The notes beneath the pieces are model-generated. The model did no database searches, was not told the DNA's origin, and worked only from the letters and a program-made list of their open reading frames with translations. The position numbers and the translations under genes are program-made. Source: Cercis canadensis (Eukaryota; Streptophyta; Magnoliopsida; Fabales; Fabaceae). From it: DNA of 64,000 bases. The stretch covers positions 136,920 through 200,919 of the forward strand of contig QAOA01001695.1 in assembly GCA_003255065.1 (NCBI GenBank), given 5' to 3'. Of the stretch, positions 36,431 to 49,700 are shown in pieces (the stretch's first letter is position 1; the number at the start of each line of letters is the position of its first letter).

Positions 36431-36533
36431 GCAAGACAATTGGCATACAGGACTCAAGGCTCTTTACCTAGTGACACTATTCCAAATCCTAAAGAGCATG
36501 TGAAGGCCATAACTATAAGGAATGGAAAAATGA

Positions 36534-37445
36534 TTGAGCCCATCCCAAGAAAAGAAACACCAAAAGAGGAAGCTGGTAAGGCAAACAAATGGGGACCCAA
36601 CATCCAGCCGTCCCACGGAGGCAAGAAGTAGAGAAGAAGACGAGAAATTGACCAGACCATGTGCTTCAATACCTCCTGTCAAGGTGCCTTTTCCTCAAAG
36701 GCTTAATAAGAAGCAACAGGATGAAAAGCAATTCAGTAAGTTCTTAGAGGTGTTTAAGAAATTACAGATTAACATACCTTTTGCTGAAGCACTGGAACAA
36801 ATGTCATCCTATGTAAAGTTTATGAAGGATCTTCTGACCAAGAAAAGAAGAATTGGAGATGATGAGACCGTAATATTGACTGAAGAATTCAGTGCTATTC
36901 TACAAAGGAAATTGCCTCCAAAGCTCAAAGATCCTGGGAGTTTCTCCATTCCATGCACCATTAGAGATATCACCTTTGGGAAGGCGTTATGTGATATGGG
37001 AGCAAGTGTGAGTCTCATGCCTCTTTCCATCTTCAAGAAGTTGGGAATTGGTCAAGCAAAACCCACCATGATTACTCTTCAACTTGCTGACCGGTTGATC
37101 AAACATCCCTACGGTCTAGTAGAAGATGTCCTAGTTAAGGTTGACAAGTTTATCTTTCCAGTGGATTTTGTTGTTCTAGATATGGAGGAAGATAGAGAGA
37201 TTCCACTTATTTTGGGGTGGCCATTTCTAGCTACTGGAAGAGCATTGATAGATGTAGCTGACGGGACTTTGACTCTGAAAGTTCAAGATGAGAAGGTGAT
37301 CTTTAATGTATTTAATGCAATGCAACACCCTATGGAGAAAGAAGAATGTTTCCGCCTGGACATTTTGGACTCTATCATTACTAGCACGTTCAGGAAGAAT
37401 CTGTCATCTTCAAAGAGTTTTGGTGGATGCGGTGACCATGTCTGA
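36534..37445 (+). pseudogene. Retroelement aspartic protease region (right copy)
   Basis: Same protease motifs as the left copy (DMGASVSLMP; ILGWPFLATGRALID). A 5-bp deletion near 36583 relative to the left copy shifts the frame upstream, so the open stretch starts later. Small copy-specific substitutions only. Confidence 0.8.
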
Positions 37446-37593
37446 TCTTGCAGGAGATTCAGCATGTGCAGAACATGTAGCATTATTGGATGCTCTTCCA
37501 TCATATTCGATTTCGTCACCACAAAAAATAAAAGACTTGCAAAAGGATGTGCATAAAGAGTAGTCTCTAAAACTTGAGCTCAAACCTCTACCT

Positions 37594-38619
37594 GTGACTT
37601 TGAAGTATGTCTTCCTTGGTGAGAACAATTCCTCTCCCGTGATTATTAATTCTGAATTAACTAAGGTTGAGGAGGAGAAATTGTTGCGGGTGTTGAGGGA
37701 GCATAAGAGCGTCATTGGATGGTCGATTGTTGATTTAAAAGGCATCAGTCATTCCTTTTGTATGCACAAGATCCTCATGGAAGAGAACCATAAAGCAGTC
37801 GTACAACCCCAAAGGAGATTGAATCCGATCATGAAGGAAGTAGTACGAAAGAAAGTGATAAAACTCTTAGATGCCGGTGTTATTTACCCCATCTCAGATA
37901 GTTCATGGGTGAGCCCAGTTCAGGTAGTGCCAAAGAAAAGGGGAACAACAGTGGTGATGAATGAGAAAAATGAATTAATTCCTACTAGAACGGTCACGGG
38001 ATGGCGTGTGTGCATTGACTACAGGAAACTCAATGATGCCACGAGAAAGGACCATTTGCCTTTCCCATTTCTAGATCAAATGCTGGAACGCCTAGTTGGT
38101 CATGAGCATTACTGTTTTCTAGATGGGTATTCAGGTTACAACCAGATTGCCATAGCTCTAGAGGATCAAGAAAAGACCGCCTTCACTTGCCCCTATGAAG
38201 TTTATGCATACAGGAGGATGCCATTCGAATTGTGCAATGTGTTGGCCACTTTTCAAAGGTGTATGCTTTCCATATTCTCTGACATGAATGAAAAATTTAT
38301 AGAGATTTTTATAGATGACTTTTCTGTTTTTGGCTCTTTTTTTGATATATGCTTACATAATTTGTCCTTAGTGTTAAAGAGATGCCAAGAAACTAATTTG
38401 GTTTTAAATTGGGAAAAGTGCCATTTTATGGTGAGAAAGGGAATTATTTTAGGACATAAAATTTTTGCCAAGGGGATAGAGGTAGATAGGGCTAAAGTAG
38501 AGGTGATTGAAAAATTATCCCTCCTACTAATGTCAAAGGGGTGCGTAGCTTTTTGGGACACACTGGCTTTTATAGAAGATTCATCCAGGATTTTTCAAAA
38601 ATTGCTAAACCCTGTGTAA
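37594..38619 (+). pseudogene. Retroelement reverse transcriptase (right copy)
   Basis: 341 codons, same start and same 3' frameshift as the left copy. The RMPFGLCNV segment reads RMPFELCNV (G to E). The catalytic IDDFSVFG is intact. Confidence 0.88.
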
Positions 38620-38622
38620 CCT

Positions 38623-39368
38623 CCTTGTTAAAGATGAAACTTTTGTTTTCAATAATGAATATCTGTTAGCCTTTAATAAATTGAAGCAAAAGTAGACCAC
38701 TGCCCCTGTGGTGATCCCACCTGATTGGGACTTACCTTTTGAACTCATGTGTGATGCTAGTGATATAGCTATAGGTGTTGTATTGAGGCAGAGAAAAAAC
38801 AAGTTATTGCATGCAATATATTATGCAAGCCATGTGCTTGATTCTGCTAAACTTAACTATGCTACTACTGAAAAAGAGTTGTTAGCTATTGTTTTTGCTT
38901 TTGATAAATTTCACTCTTATTTAGTAGGTGTCAAGCTTATTGTATATACTGATCATGTAGCTCTTAGGTATCTTTTTGCTAAACAAGACTCCAAGCCCAA
39001 GCTCATCCATTGGATCTTGCTGTTGTAAGAATTGGATCTTGAGATCAAGGACAAGAAAGGCATGGACAATGTGGTAGCTGACCACCTGTCCAGGATTGAG
39101 CAACAAGAGAAGAACCAAGCTCCACCCTTTCCCATTAATGAAGAATTCCTAGACAAACAGCTCTTTGCAGTCCACAGTTTGCCCTGGTATGCTGATTTTG
39201 CCAATTTCAAGGCTGCTAAGGTCCTACCTGTGGATCTAAACTCCCAACAGTTAAAGAGGTTCCTTCATGAGGTTAAATTCTATGTCTGGGATGAGCCTTA
39301 TTTGCTGCAAAGATGTGTTGACGGACTCTTGAGGAGATGTGTACCGCAAGAGGAGGTGAAAGATATAT
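38623..39368 (+). pseudogene. Retroelement RNase H and connection (right copy)
   Basis: [25 protein letters not shown] and [10 protein letters not shown] are all present. Private TAG at 38693-38695 (TTG in the left copy), and the shared TAA after WILLL. Confidence 0.82.
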
Positions 39369-40471
39369 TATGGCATTGCCATGCTTCAGACTATGGCGGT
39401 CATTTAAGTGGCGATTAGACAGTTGCAAAAGTCCTCCAATCAGGGTTCTACTGGCCAACTGTCTTCAAAGACGCCTACGATTATGTGAAGACGTGTGATC
39501 GCTGCTAAAGGACTGGCAACATCTCAAAAAGGCATAAAATGCCTCTGAATTCAGTACTTGAAGTCGAGTTGTTCGATGTTTGGGGAATAGATTTCATAGG
39601 CCCTTTCCCATCATCATACTCTAATAAGTATATCCTGGTCGCAATCGATTATGTGTCTAAATGGGTTGAAGCAACTGCAACCAGAACCGATAATGCTCAG
39701 GTAGTTATGAGTTTCTTTAAGAAGAACATATTCTCAAGATTTGGAGTTCCAAGAGCATTGATCAGTGATGAGGGCACTTATTTCTGCAACAAGCGAATGG
39801 ACGCTTTATTGAGTAAGTATGGTGTGAGACACCACATAGCAACCCCATATCATCCACAAACAAGTGGATAAATTGAAGTGTCAAACAGAGAGTTGAAAAA
39901 GATTTTGGAGAAGACTGTTAGCGCCTCTAGAAAAAATTGGGCCATAAAGCTTGATGATGCTCTTTGGGCATACTGCACGACATTGAAGACAGCTCTTAGC
40001 ATGTCCTCGTACCAATTAGTGTATGGCAAGGCTTGTCATTTGCCTGTGGAATTGGAGCACAAAGCATGGTGGGCCACTAAGATCCTTAATTTTGACCTGG
40101 CTGCAGCAGGGGAGAAACGGGTCCTTCAACTTCGCAAATTGGATGAATTATGATATAAAGCTTATGAGAGTTCCAGGCTCTACAAAGAGAAAACAAAGCG
40201 ATGACATGATAAGAGAATTGCCCAAAGGACTTTTGAACCAGGACAACAAGTCTTGCTATATAATTCACGGTTGAGACTCTTCCCTGTGAAGCTGAAATCA
40301 AGGTGGTCAGGACCATCTGTAATCAAGACAGTTTATCCCAATGGAGCTATTGAGGTGGCTGACATGGAATCGGGAAGAAGTTTCAAGGTTAATGGGCAAC
40401 GACTTAAGCATTATTGGGAAAATGTGGTTAAACACCAAATCTCTTCAATGGTCCTTACTGCACCAGCATAA
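39369..40471 (+). pseudogene. Retroelement integrase (right copy)
   Basis: D-D-E motifs as in the left copy ([28 protein letters not shown]). The W codon at the site of the left copy's 30865 stop is intact here (KNWAIKL), but the shared TAA between the second D and E, and later TGA stops, remain. Confidence 0.85.
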
Positions 40472-41533
40472 TCTCAGAGATAGTCCGGCTTAGGACTTTA
40501 AATTAAGCACTTCTTGGGAGGCAATCCAAGTTTTTAAACCTTTGTCTTTACTTGCTTTTAGTTGATTTCCCTATGTCTTTGTTTTTCATTTTCATTCTTG
40601 TCATTTTTGCTTACTAAGTTTCATTTTTGGCATGGCAGGAGAGAACATGGCCAGTGACATGGCCATGTCCTGACCCGTGTAAAGAAGGCAAAGAGTTCAG
40701 GAAGATTACAAGGCCGTGTCTTTACCCGTGTTCACCATACCGAAAGCTAGGAGGAGATACACGGGCACACACATGGCCGTGGCAGCGAACGCGCAACCCT
40801 CACAGGAATCCAACAGGAAGACACGGTGGGTAACACGGCCGTGTTCAAACCCGTGTCACTTAGTCAGAGCTAATTATCAAGAGACACGACCATGTGTTGT
40901 CTCAGGTAAGTATTTAAATTTGCCAAGTCACAAACACGGTCACTAACACGGCCGTGTTGGTACTGTGTCACTTACAGAAATATCTTTACATTGAACACGG
41001 CCTAAGACACGGGGAAGTCACCCCAGTGTCACTTAAACACCCCATGTGTCATCTTCCCGTGTCTCTTCCTCAAGCACAACACGCCCACAGAACACGGCCG
41101 TGTTGTGGCCGTGTCACTCAAAACCTTTAAAAAATCCAGTTCGCGGGCCATTTCCTCACTTTAGAAAATCCCTCTTCCTCTCACTCTCTCTCAAATCCCT
41201 AACCCTGCCGGCATTACCACAATCATTTCCGACCAAATCCCTCTTAGTTCCACACCAAATTCTTGTTAAGTCACACTTTCACACTACATTTCACCACAAC
41301 ATTGTGTTAATTTCTTCTTTTCACTCAGTCTCAAAGTCTGCATAGCTGCCACAGGTATTTGTTCTTTCTCCTTCACCCTTATATATAGTTATGATTTGTC
41401 TTTAATTGAATGGTTGCTGCATTTCGTTATGTTATTTAGTGAAGGAGTGTAAGGGATGGTTTTGACTGAAAACTATTGACTGTAAGAAGAACAAAAATCT
41501 GTTAATATTGATTGAAATTTTCAATTAAAGTGG
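40472..41533 (+). other. Post-integrase non-coding region of the retroelement (right copy)
   Basis: Counterpart of 31399-32460, including the cluster of ACACGGCCGTGT-type palindromes (40640-41120). No env-like ORF. Confidence 0.65.
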
Positions 41534-41751
41534 AGAACGTGGAGGGTGACTGGTGCATGGCGAAAATGAAGGGGTACATGTAACTGAGTCAACTCGGTGA
41601 TGAAAAGAAGGGGTGCATTAACTCATACCGAGTCAACTCGGTGAAGGGGTGTATTTCCCACAACCTCACGAGCCCAAGTAAACGAAAGTGTATGTGCACT
41701 AGCGGGTGCGGAAAGCAAGAGATTCTCATTATAGCCATATCCCTTATCTGG

Positions 41752-41961
41752 TTACCTACAAAAGCATGGTTTTTGCTCCCTCAACTTCTGGCAACAAGAG
41801 TTGGAGGGTGGAGTGTTTGAAGTGACTGAGCCAAGGCATGGACTCAGCTAAAGAGGGCTGCAATTCATAGCCTCAACCATCATATGTGGTGCCTCCAAAA
41901 GAAGCATTGACACCACCGTCATTGCACACACAGCCACACCAATGACCTTTTTCTTCTTGAT
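41752..41961 (-). pseudogene. Type-2 non-specific lipid-transfer protein pseudogene (right copy)
   Basis: Same ATC start, same TAG and same terminal TAA as the left copy, and identical cysteine spacing. Because both versions share every lesion, the stops are real and not sequencing errors. Confidence 0.75.
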
Positions 41962-42275
41962 CCTGTCAGCTTATGTGATTTTAGTGTATTTGCTTCTCTG
42001 AGTAATAAGAATGGCTAGTGATGCTTTCAAGATGAGGTTGTGGAGTAGTTTATATAAGCGGAAGAGAATGAGTTTGGTTTGGTGGTTAATGAGAATTGAG
42101 AGGTCCATTGGTGTATGTAATTGCACCATGATTGCTAACTCACGACCGAAACCCGTTTGGCTGGTCTTTCTCTTGCCTAAGTGAAGTGAGAAAGGTGTAG
42201 AGGAGATGGGGAAGAGAGAGGAGAGAGAGAAATGAGAGAGACGGGAAAGAGAGAGAGAGAGAAATGAGAGAGGAA

Positions 42276-42494
42276 TTTTTTAATTTTTTTATGTGTCATG
42301 TAAGTACATAACGGACACGTCAGCACTTAATGTGCCATGTGACATTTTCTGTTAAGTCATACAAATGGACCCTAGCGAATGACTAATTTGGTGGATGGAA
42401 TCTAAATTCAATGACTTAATTGTCACCGAAATATTTTGAAGAACTAACTTATCAATCGCCAAATTTTTAAGGACAAAAAAGAAGTTTTACTCTA
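42276..42494. other. Dispersed-repeat-like DNA right of the 8.9-kb unit
   Basis: AT-rich, with phrases such as GACCCTAGCGAATGACTAATTTGG resembling common plant interspersed repeats. It is the first unique sequence after the right copy. No gene. Confidence 0.45.
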
Positions 42495-43010
42495 TAAAGA
42501 AATATGGGGTACAATATTTTCACAACCACTGTGTACCCCTCAATACATCCATAAAAAATATATGAAGCTCATGGAATTGGGTAGTACAAAACAATGATAG
42601 GATATAAACTAAATCAAACCTATTCTTTGATAGCTAGAAGTGGCGAAACAAGATGTAGAGCTTTGCATTCCATATGTGTATGCAACTCTTATTTAGTAAA
42701 ATGCATTTTCTTCCACCAAAGGCTGTTTGGGATCGCAACTTACTTATATGGTTGTTTTGGTCGGCCCCATGGTTTCGTACAGACGGGTGGCTCCGGAATG
42801 CCTGGCAGTGTACATTGGGGTGCTTGACGATAGAATGGCCTAATACCTAGAACACATCCTTGCTTCTGCAGGGATAAAAGGATAGCACCAAGGAAAAACA
42901 AGAGCAAGGCTAAGCATGGCATCTTTTGAGGTCTGAAATTGTACAAAACACACATAATAAGTAGCTTTAATACAAATTTGAGACCTAGTTATGGGGCAAA
43001 AGTGTACAAG
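42495..43010. repeat. About 510-bp segmental duplicate, copy B
   Basis: Partner of 18207-18720, carrying the second secreted-peptide gene in the same orientation. Confidence 0.85.
42740..42917 (-). CDS. Small secreted proline-rich peptide precursor, copy B
   Basis: 59 codons from ATG at 42917 (MPCLALLLFFLGAILLSL). This ATG is preferred over the in-frame one at 42955 because it aligns with the start of copy A. Signal peptide followed by QKQGC, then a mature region with IPEPP, KPWGRPK and two cysteines (QCTLPGIPEPPVC) that copy A lacks. The signal peptide, QKQGC and IPEPP..PW cores are conserved between copies while the rest has diverged. Function unknown. Confidence 0.55.
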
Positions 43011-43754
43011 CTATACGGTTTGAAGGAAAGACCAAAATCATATTCTCATTAATTGTATAAGCTTATATATGAGAGTAACGAAATGCTCTTACAGGGGGGG
43101 AGGGGGGTTTGAATAAGAGATTAAAAATTAATTGCACAAGGAATCACAAAATAAAATGATTTATGGAATAACTAGTTTTCTCAAAACTTGATCCAAAACT
43201 GGTTATAGAAAAACCTTAGAGATTATAGCTGAAATCTGATTTTGAAAACTTAGAACATAAACTAGATAGAAAAGGAGAGAAATTGATCAAATAATAAAGA
43301 TAGATATTTATCATGCATGAATAGCAAGATAGACACTTAAGAAATAGAAAACACAACTAGCTTCAGAAAAATTTAATATCAGAGCTGATTATGCAATAAT
43401 AGATTAAAATATAAAATATATAATCAACAGAATATTAAACCAAGAAGGGAAGAGAGATTGAGCCCAGATTTTTTTATAGTGGTTCGGCCAAAAACTTAGC
43501 CTACGTCCACTCTCCCAAGGTTGGAGTTCAACTATCAACAAAGTTATTTGTCCAAGCTTCTTGCAGCACTAGTTTTACAAAGAGCTTAACCAAAAAACTC
43601 NGTAAGCAGTGCCAGAATTTAACAGTTAAGCAATTAAAATCTACAAGCACCAACAAGTCCAAATCTACAAAACATGTCTAAAAGCCATAAAAATCACTAG
43701 AAACACACACTAAAAGACTAAGTATAAGGGAAACAAATAGTATAAAATAATGTG
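43011..43754. other. Degenerate retroelement-like DNA with N at 43601
   Basis: A poly-G run (43096-43109) is followed by AT-rich DNA. The stretch GTGGTTCGGCC...CCTACGTCCACTCTCCCAAGG (43480-43520) resembles sequence common in plant LTRs. The N at 43601 has no visible flanking duplication. No gene supported. Confidence 0.4.
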
Positions 43755-46700
43755 TTATCACCCCGGACCCTGTTTCTTTACATCCTTATATCTGAATCGG
43801 ATATTTTAGTTATGACTCACTTTATCTGAGACGGGACTGTTTCCTTGTGAGTCACTAAATCTACCCCGGGACCCTATTTCGGTTCATCCCTATATCTGAG
43901 TCAGATATTTTTCTTATGGTTTACTGTATCTGGTACGGTACTGTTTCTGGTGAGTCACTATAATTACCTCGGGACCCTGTTTAGGTTCATTATTGTCTCT
44001 GACTCGGATATTTTTCTCTTGAATCATTGTATCTGGGACGGGTTTGTTTCCTGTTAAGTCATTATATATTCCCCTGGGACCCAATTTCGGTTCATCCCTG
44101 TTTCTGACTCGGATATTTTTCTTATGGTTCATTGTATCTGGGACGGGACTGTTTCCTGGTGAGTAATTATATTTGCCTCGGGACCCTGTTTCGGTTCAAC
44201 ACTGTTTCTGGCACGGATATTTTTCCTGGATCAATGTATTTGGCACAGGACTGTTTCCTGGTGAGTCATTATATCTGCCCCTAGAGCTTGTTTCGGTTCA
44301 TCCCTGTTTCTGACTCGGATAATTTTCTCTTGGATCACTGTATTTGGGACGGGAGTATTTCCTGGTGAGTCACTATATCTACCCTGGGACGCTGTTTCGG
44401 TTAATCCCTGTTTCTGACTTAGATATTTTTCTTCTAGTTCACTATATCTGGGATGGGGCTGTTTCCTTGTGAGTCACTATATCTGCCCCGGGAGCCTATT
44501 ACGGTTTATCCCTGTCTCTGTCTCGGATATTTTTCTTGTGGATCACTGTATCTGGGACGGGACTGTTTCCTGGTGAGTCACTATATCTGCCCCGGGACCC
44601 TCTTTCGGCTCATCCCTTTTTCTGACTCGGATATTTTTCTTATGGTTCACTGTATCAAGGATGGGAATGTTTCCTGGTGAGTCACTATATCTGCCCTGGG
44701 ATCCTGTTTCGGTACATCCTTGTATCTGAGTCATATATTTTTGTTATGGCTCACTTTATCTTGGACGGGATGATTTTCCTTGAGAGTCATTAAATCTACT
44801 CCGGGACCCTGTTTCGGTTCATCTCTATATCTGAGTCAGATATTTTTCTTATGGTTCACTGTATCTGGGACGGGACTGTTTCCTGTTGAGTCACTATATT
44901 TACCTCGGGACCCTGTTTCTGTTCATTAATGCTTCTGGCTCGGATATTTTTCTTGTCAATCACTGTATTTAGGATGGCACTGTTTATTGGAGTGTCACTA
45001 TATCTTCCCCTGGACCTTGTTTCGGTTCATCCCTGTTTCTGACTCGGATATTTTTCTCTTGGATCACTGTATCTGGGACGGGTCTGTTTCCAGTTGAGTC
45101 ATTATATCTGCCCCGGGAGCCTGTTACGAATTATCCTTGTTTCTAACTCGGATATTTTTCTTGTCGATCACTGTATCTAGGACGGGACTGTTTCCTGGTG
45201 AGTCACTATATCTGCCCCGAGAACCTCTTTCGGTTCATCCCTTTTTCTGACTCGGATATTTTTCTTATGGTTCACTGTATCTGGGATGGGAAAGTTTCCT
45301 GTTGAGTCACTATATCTACCCCGGGACCCTGTTTCGGTACGTCCTTGTATCTGAGTCTGATATTTTTGTTACGACTCACTGTATCTGGGACGGGACTGTT
45401 TCCTTGTGAGTTACTAAATCTGCCCCGGGACACTGGATCGGTTCATCCCTATATCTGAGTCAGATATTTTTCTTATGGTTCACTGTATCTGGGACGAGAT
45501 TGTTTCCTGGTGAGTCACTATAATTACCTCGGGACCCTGTTTCACTTCATTACTGTTTCTGACTCAGATATTTTTCTCTTGGATCACTGTATCTGGGACG
45601 GGATTGTTTCTTGGTGAGTCATTATATCTGCCCCTAGACCTTGTTTGGGTTATCCCTGTTTTTGACTCAGATATTTTTCTTATTGTTCACTGTATCTGGG
45701 ATAGGATTGTTTCCTGGTGAGTCACTATATCTGCCCCAGGACCCTGTTTCCGTTCATCTCAGTTTCTGTCTCGAATATTTTTCTTATGGTTCAGTAAATC
45801 TGGGAAGAAACTGTTTCCAGGTGAGTCATTATATCTGCCCCAGGACAATGTTTCGGTTCGTCCATGTTTGTGCCTCAGATATTTCTCTTATAGTTCTCTG
45901 TATCTGCGACGGGACTGTTTCCTTGTGAGTCACTATATCATTCCCGGGACCTTGTTTCTGTTCATTCCTGTTTCTGACTGGGATATTTTTCTTATTGTTC
46001 ATTGTATCTTGGACGGGACTGTTTCCTGGTAAGTCACTATATGTGGACCAGGACCCTGTTTCGGTTTATCCATGTTTCAAACTCGGATATTTTTCTTGTG
46101 CATCACTATATCTTGGACGGGACAGTTTTCTGGTACATCACTATATCTGCCCCGGGACCCTGTTTCGGTAAATCCTTGTAACTAAGTCGGATATTTTTGT
46201 TATGGCTTACTGTATCTGGGACGGGAGTGTTTCCTTGTGAGTCTTTAAATCTGCCCCGGGACTGTGTTTCGGTTCATCCCTATATCTGAGTCAGATATTT
46301 TTCTTATGTTTTACGGTATTTGGAATGGGACTGTTTCCTGGTGAGTCACTATATTTGCCTCGTGACCCTGTTTCGGATCAATACTGCTTCTGGCTTGGAT
46401 ATTTTTCATGTGAATCACTGTATTTGGGACGACACTGTATCCTGGAGAGTTACTATATCTGCCTCTGGACCTTATTTCTGTTCATCCCTGTTTCTGGCTC
46501 GGATATTTTTCTCTTGGATCACTGTATCTAGGACGGAACTATTTCCTGGTGAGTCACTATATCTGCCCTGGGACCCTGTTTTAGTTCATCCCTATATCTG
46601 AGTCAAATATTTTTCTTATGGTTCACTATATCTGGGACGGGACTGTTTCCTGGTGAGTCACTATATTTACCTCAGGACCCTATTTCGGTTCATTACTGTT

Positions 46701-49700
46701 TCTGACCCGGATATCTTTCTCTTGGATCACTGTATCTGGGACGGGACTGTTTCCTGGTGAGTCACTATATTTTCCTCGGGACCCTATTTCGGTTCATTAC
46801 TATTTCTGGCTCGGATATTTTTCTTGTCAATCACTGTATTTGGGATAACACTGTTTCCTGGAGAGTCACTATTTTTGCCCCTGGACCTTGTTTCGGTTCA
46901 TCCCTGTTTCTGACTCGGATATTTTTCTCTTGGATCACTGTATCTAGGATGGGACTATTTCCTGGTGAGTCACTATATCTGCCCTGGGACCCTGTTTCGG
47001 TTAATCCCTGTTTCTGACTTAGATATTTTTATTCTGGTTCATTGTATCTAGGACGGGGCTGTTTCCTGGTGAGTCACTATATCTGCCCCGGGAGCCTGTT
47101 ACGGTTCATCCCTGTCTCTGACTTGGATATTTTTCTTGTGGATCACTGTATCTGGGACGGGACTGTTTCCTGGTGATTCACTATATCTGCCCTGGGACCT
47201 TCTTTCGGTTCATTCCTTTTTTCTGACTCGGATATTTTTCTTATGGTTCACTGTATCTGGGATGGAAATGTTTCTTGGTGAGTCACTATATCTGCCTCGG
47301 GACCCTGTTTCGGTACATCCTTGTATCTGAGTCGGATAATTTTGTTATGGCTTACTGTATCTGGGACGGGACTGTTTCCTTGTGAGTCACTAAATCTGCC
47401 CCGGGACCCTGTTTCGGTTCATCCCTATATCTGAGTCAGATATTTTTCTTATGGTTCATTGTATTTGGGACGGGACTGTTTCCTGGTGAGTAACTATATT
47501 AACCTCGGGACCCTGTTTTGGTTCATTACTGTTTCTGACTGGCATATTTTTCTTGTGAATCACTGTATTTAGGACTGGACTGTTTCTTGGTGAATCACTA
47601 TCTCTGCCCCTAGACCTTGTTTTGGTTCATCCCTGTTTCTGACTCGGATATTTTTCTCTTGGATCACTGTAACTGGGATAGGACTATTTCCTGTTGAGTC
47701 ACTATATTTGCCCTGGGACCCTGTTTCGGTTAATCCCTGTTTCTGACTTAGATATTTTTCTTCTGGTTCACTAAATCTGGGACGGGACTATTTCCTGGTA
47801 AGTCACTATATTTCGACCGGGACCCTGTTTCGGTTCATCCATGTTTCAAACTCGGATATTTTTCTTGTGCTTCACTGTATCTTGGACGGGACAGTTTTCT
47901 GGCAAGTCACTATATATGCCCCGGGACCCTGTTTCGGTACATCCTTGTATCTAAGTAGGATATTTTTGTTATGGCTCACTATGCCAGGGACGGGACTGTT
48001 TCCTTCTGAGTCTCTAAATCTGCCAAGGGACCCTGTTTCGGTTCATCTCTATTTCTGACTCAGATACTTTTCTTACGGTTCACTGTATGTGGGACAGGAC
48101 TGTATCCTACTGAGTCACTATATTTACCTCGGGACCCTGTTTCAGTTCATTACTATTTCTGACATGGATATTTTTCTCTTGGATCACTGTATCTGGGACA
48201 GTACTGTTTCCTGGTGAGTCATTATATCTTCCCCGGGAGCCTGTTACGGTTCATCCCTGTCTCTGACTCGGATAATTTCCTTTTGGATCACTGTATCTGG
48301 GACGGGACTGTTTCCTGGTGATTCACTATATCTGCCCCGAGACATTCTTTCGGTTCATTCCTTTTTCTGACCTGGATATTTTTCTTATGATTCACTGTAT
48401 CTGGGATGGGAATGTTTCCTGGTGAGTCACTATATCTTCCCCGGGACCCTGTTTCGGTACATCCTTGTTTCTGACTCGAATATTTTTCTTGTCCATCACT
48501 GTATTTGGGACGGCACTGTTTCCTGGAGAGTCACTATTTCTACCCCTGGACCTTGTTTCGTTTCATTTCTGTTTCTGACTCGGATATTTTTCTCTTGTAT
48601 CACTGTATCTGGGACAGGGCTGTTTCCTGGTGAGTCACTATATCTGCCCCGGGAGCCTGTTACGGTTCATCCCTGTCTCTGACTCGGATATTTTTCTTGT
48701 GGATCACTGTATCTGGGACGGGACTGTTTCCTCGTGATTCACTATATCTACCCCGAGACCTTCTTTCGGTTCATCACTTTTTCTGACTCGGATATTTTTC
48801 TTATGGTTCACTGTATCTGGGATGGAAATGTTCCCTAGTGAGTCACTATATCTGCCCCGGGACCCTGTTTCGGTACATCCTTGTATCTGAGTCGGATATT
48901 TTTGTTATGGCTCACTGTATCTGGGACGGGACTGTTTCCTTGTGAGTCACTAAATCTGCCCCGGGACCCTGTTTCGGTTCATCCTTATATCTGAGTCAGA
49001 TATTTTTCTTATGGTTCACTGTATCTGGGACGGGACTTTTTCCTGGTGAGTCACTATATTTACCTCGGGACCCTGTTTCGGTTCATTACAGTTTCTGACT
49101 AGTATATTTTTCTTGTGAATCACTATATTTGGGACTTGACTGTTTCCTGGTGAGTCCTTATCTCTGCCCCTAGACCTTGTTTCGATTTATCCCTGTTTCT
49201 GACTCGGATATTTTTCTCTTGGATCAATGTATCTGGGACAGGACTATTTCCTGGTGAGTCACTATATCTGCCCTGGGACCCTGTTTCGGATAATCCCTGT
49301 TTCTGACTTAGATATTTTTCTTCTGATTCACTGTATCTGGGACGGGGCTGTTTCTTGGTGAGTCACTATATCTGCCCCAGGAACCTGTTACAGTTCATCC
49401 CTGTCTCTGACTCGGATATTTTTCTTGTGGATCACTGTATCTGGGACGATACTGTTTCCTGGTGAGTCACTATATCTGCCCCGTGACCCTCTTTCGGTTC
49501 ATTCCTTTTTCTGACTCAGATATTTTTCCTATGGTTCACTGTATCTGGGACAGGACTGTTTCTTGGTGAGTTAATTTATCTCCCCTAGGACCCTATTTTG
49601 GTTAATTACAGTTTCTGACTCGTATATTTTTCTCTTGGATCACTATATCTGAGACGGGACTATTTCTTGGTGAGTCACTATATCTGTCCTGGGACCCTTT

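Larger units (their letters stand above)
33344..41533 (+). mobile_element. Athila-like Ty3/gypsy retroelement, 3'-truncated (right copy)
   Basis: Same structure and same 3' truncation point beside the lipid-transfer pseudogene as the left copy. A shared, non-LTR breakpoint and shared flanks mean this is not an independent insertion. It lacks the left copy's TAA in early gag but has its own lesions. Confidence 0.8.
33230..42275 (+). repeat. 8.9-kb unit, right copy
   Basis: Partner of 24342-33228. It continues to the right into sequence not present after the left copy (42276 onward), just as the left copy is preceded by unique sequence. That pattern is expected if the left contig's end and the right contig's start overlap. 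About 159 bp longer net, mainly from the internal duplication at 35325-35697. Confidence 0.85.

Noticed and set aside
24342..42275. Two independent insertions of the same retroelement
   Set aside because: Identical flanks and identical truncation point in both copies exclude independent insertion; duplication or, more likely, assembly redundancy remains.
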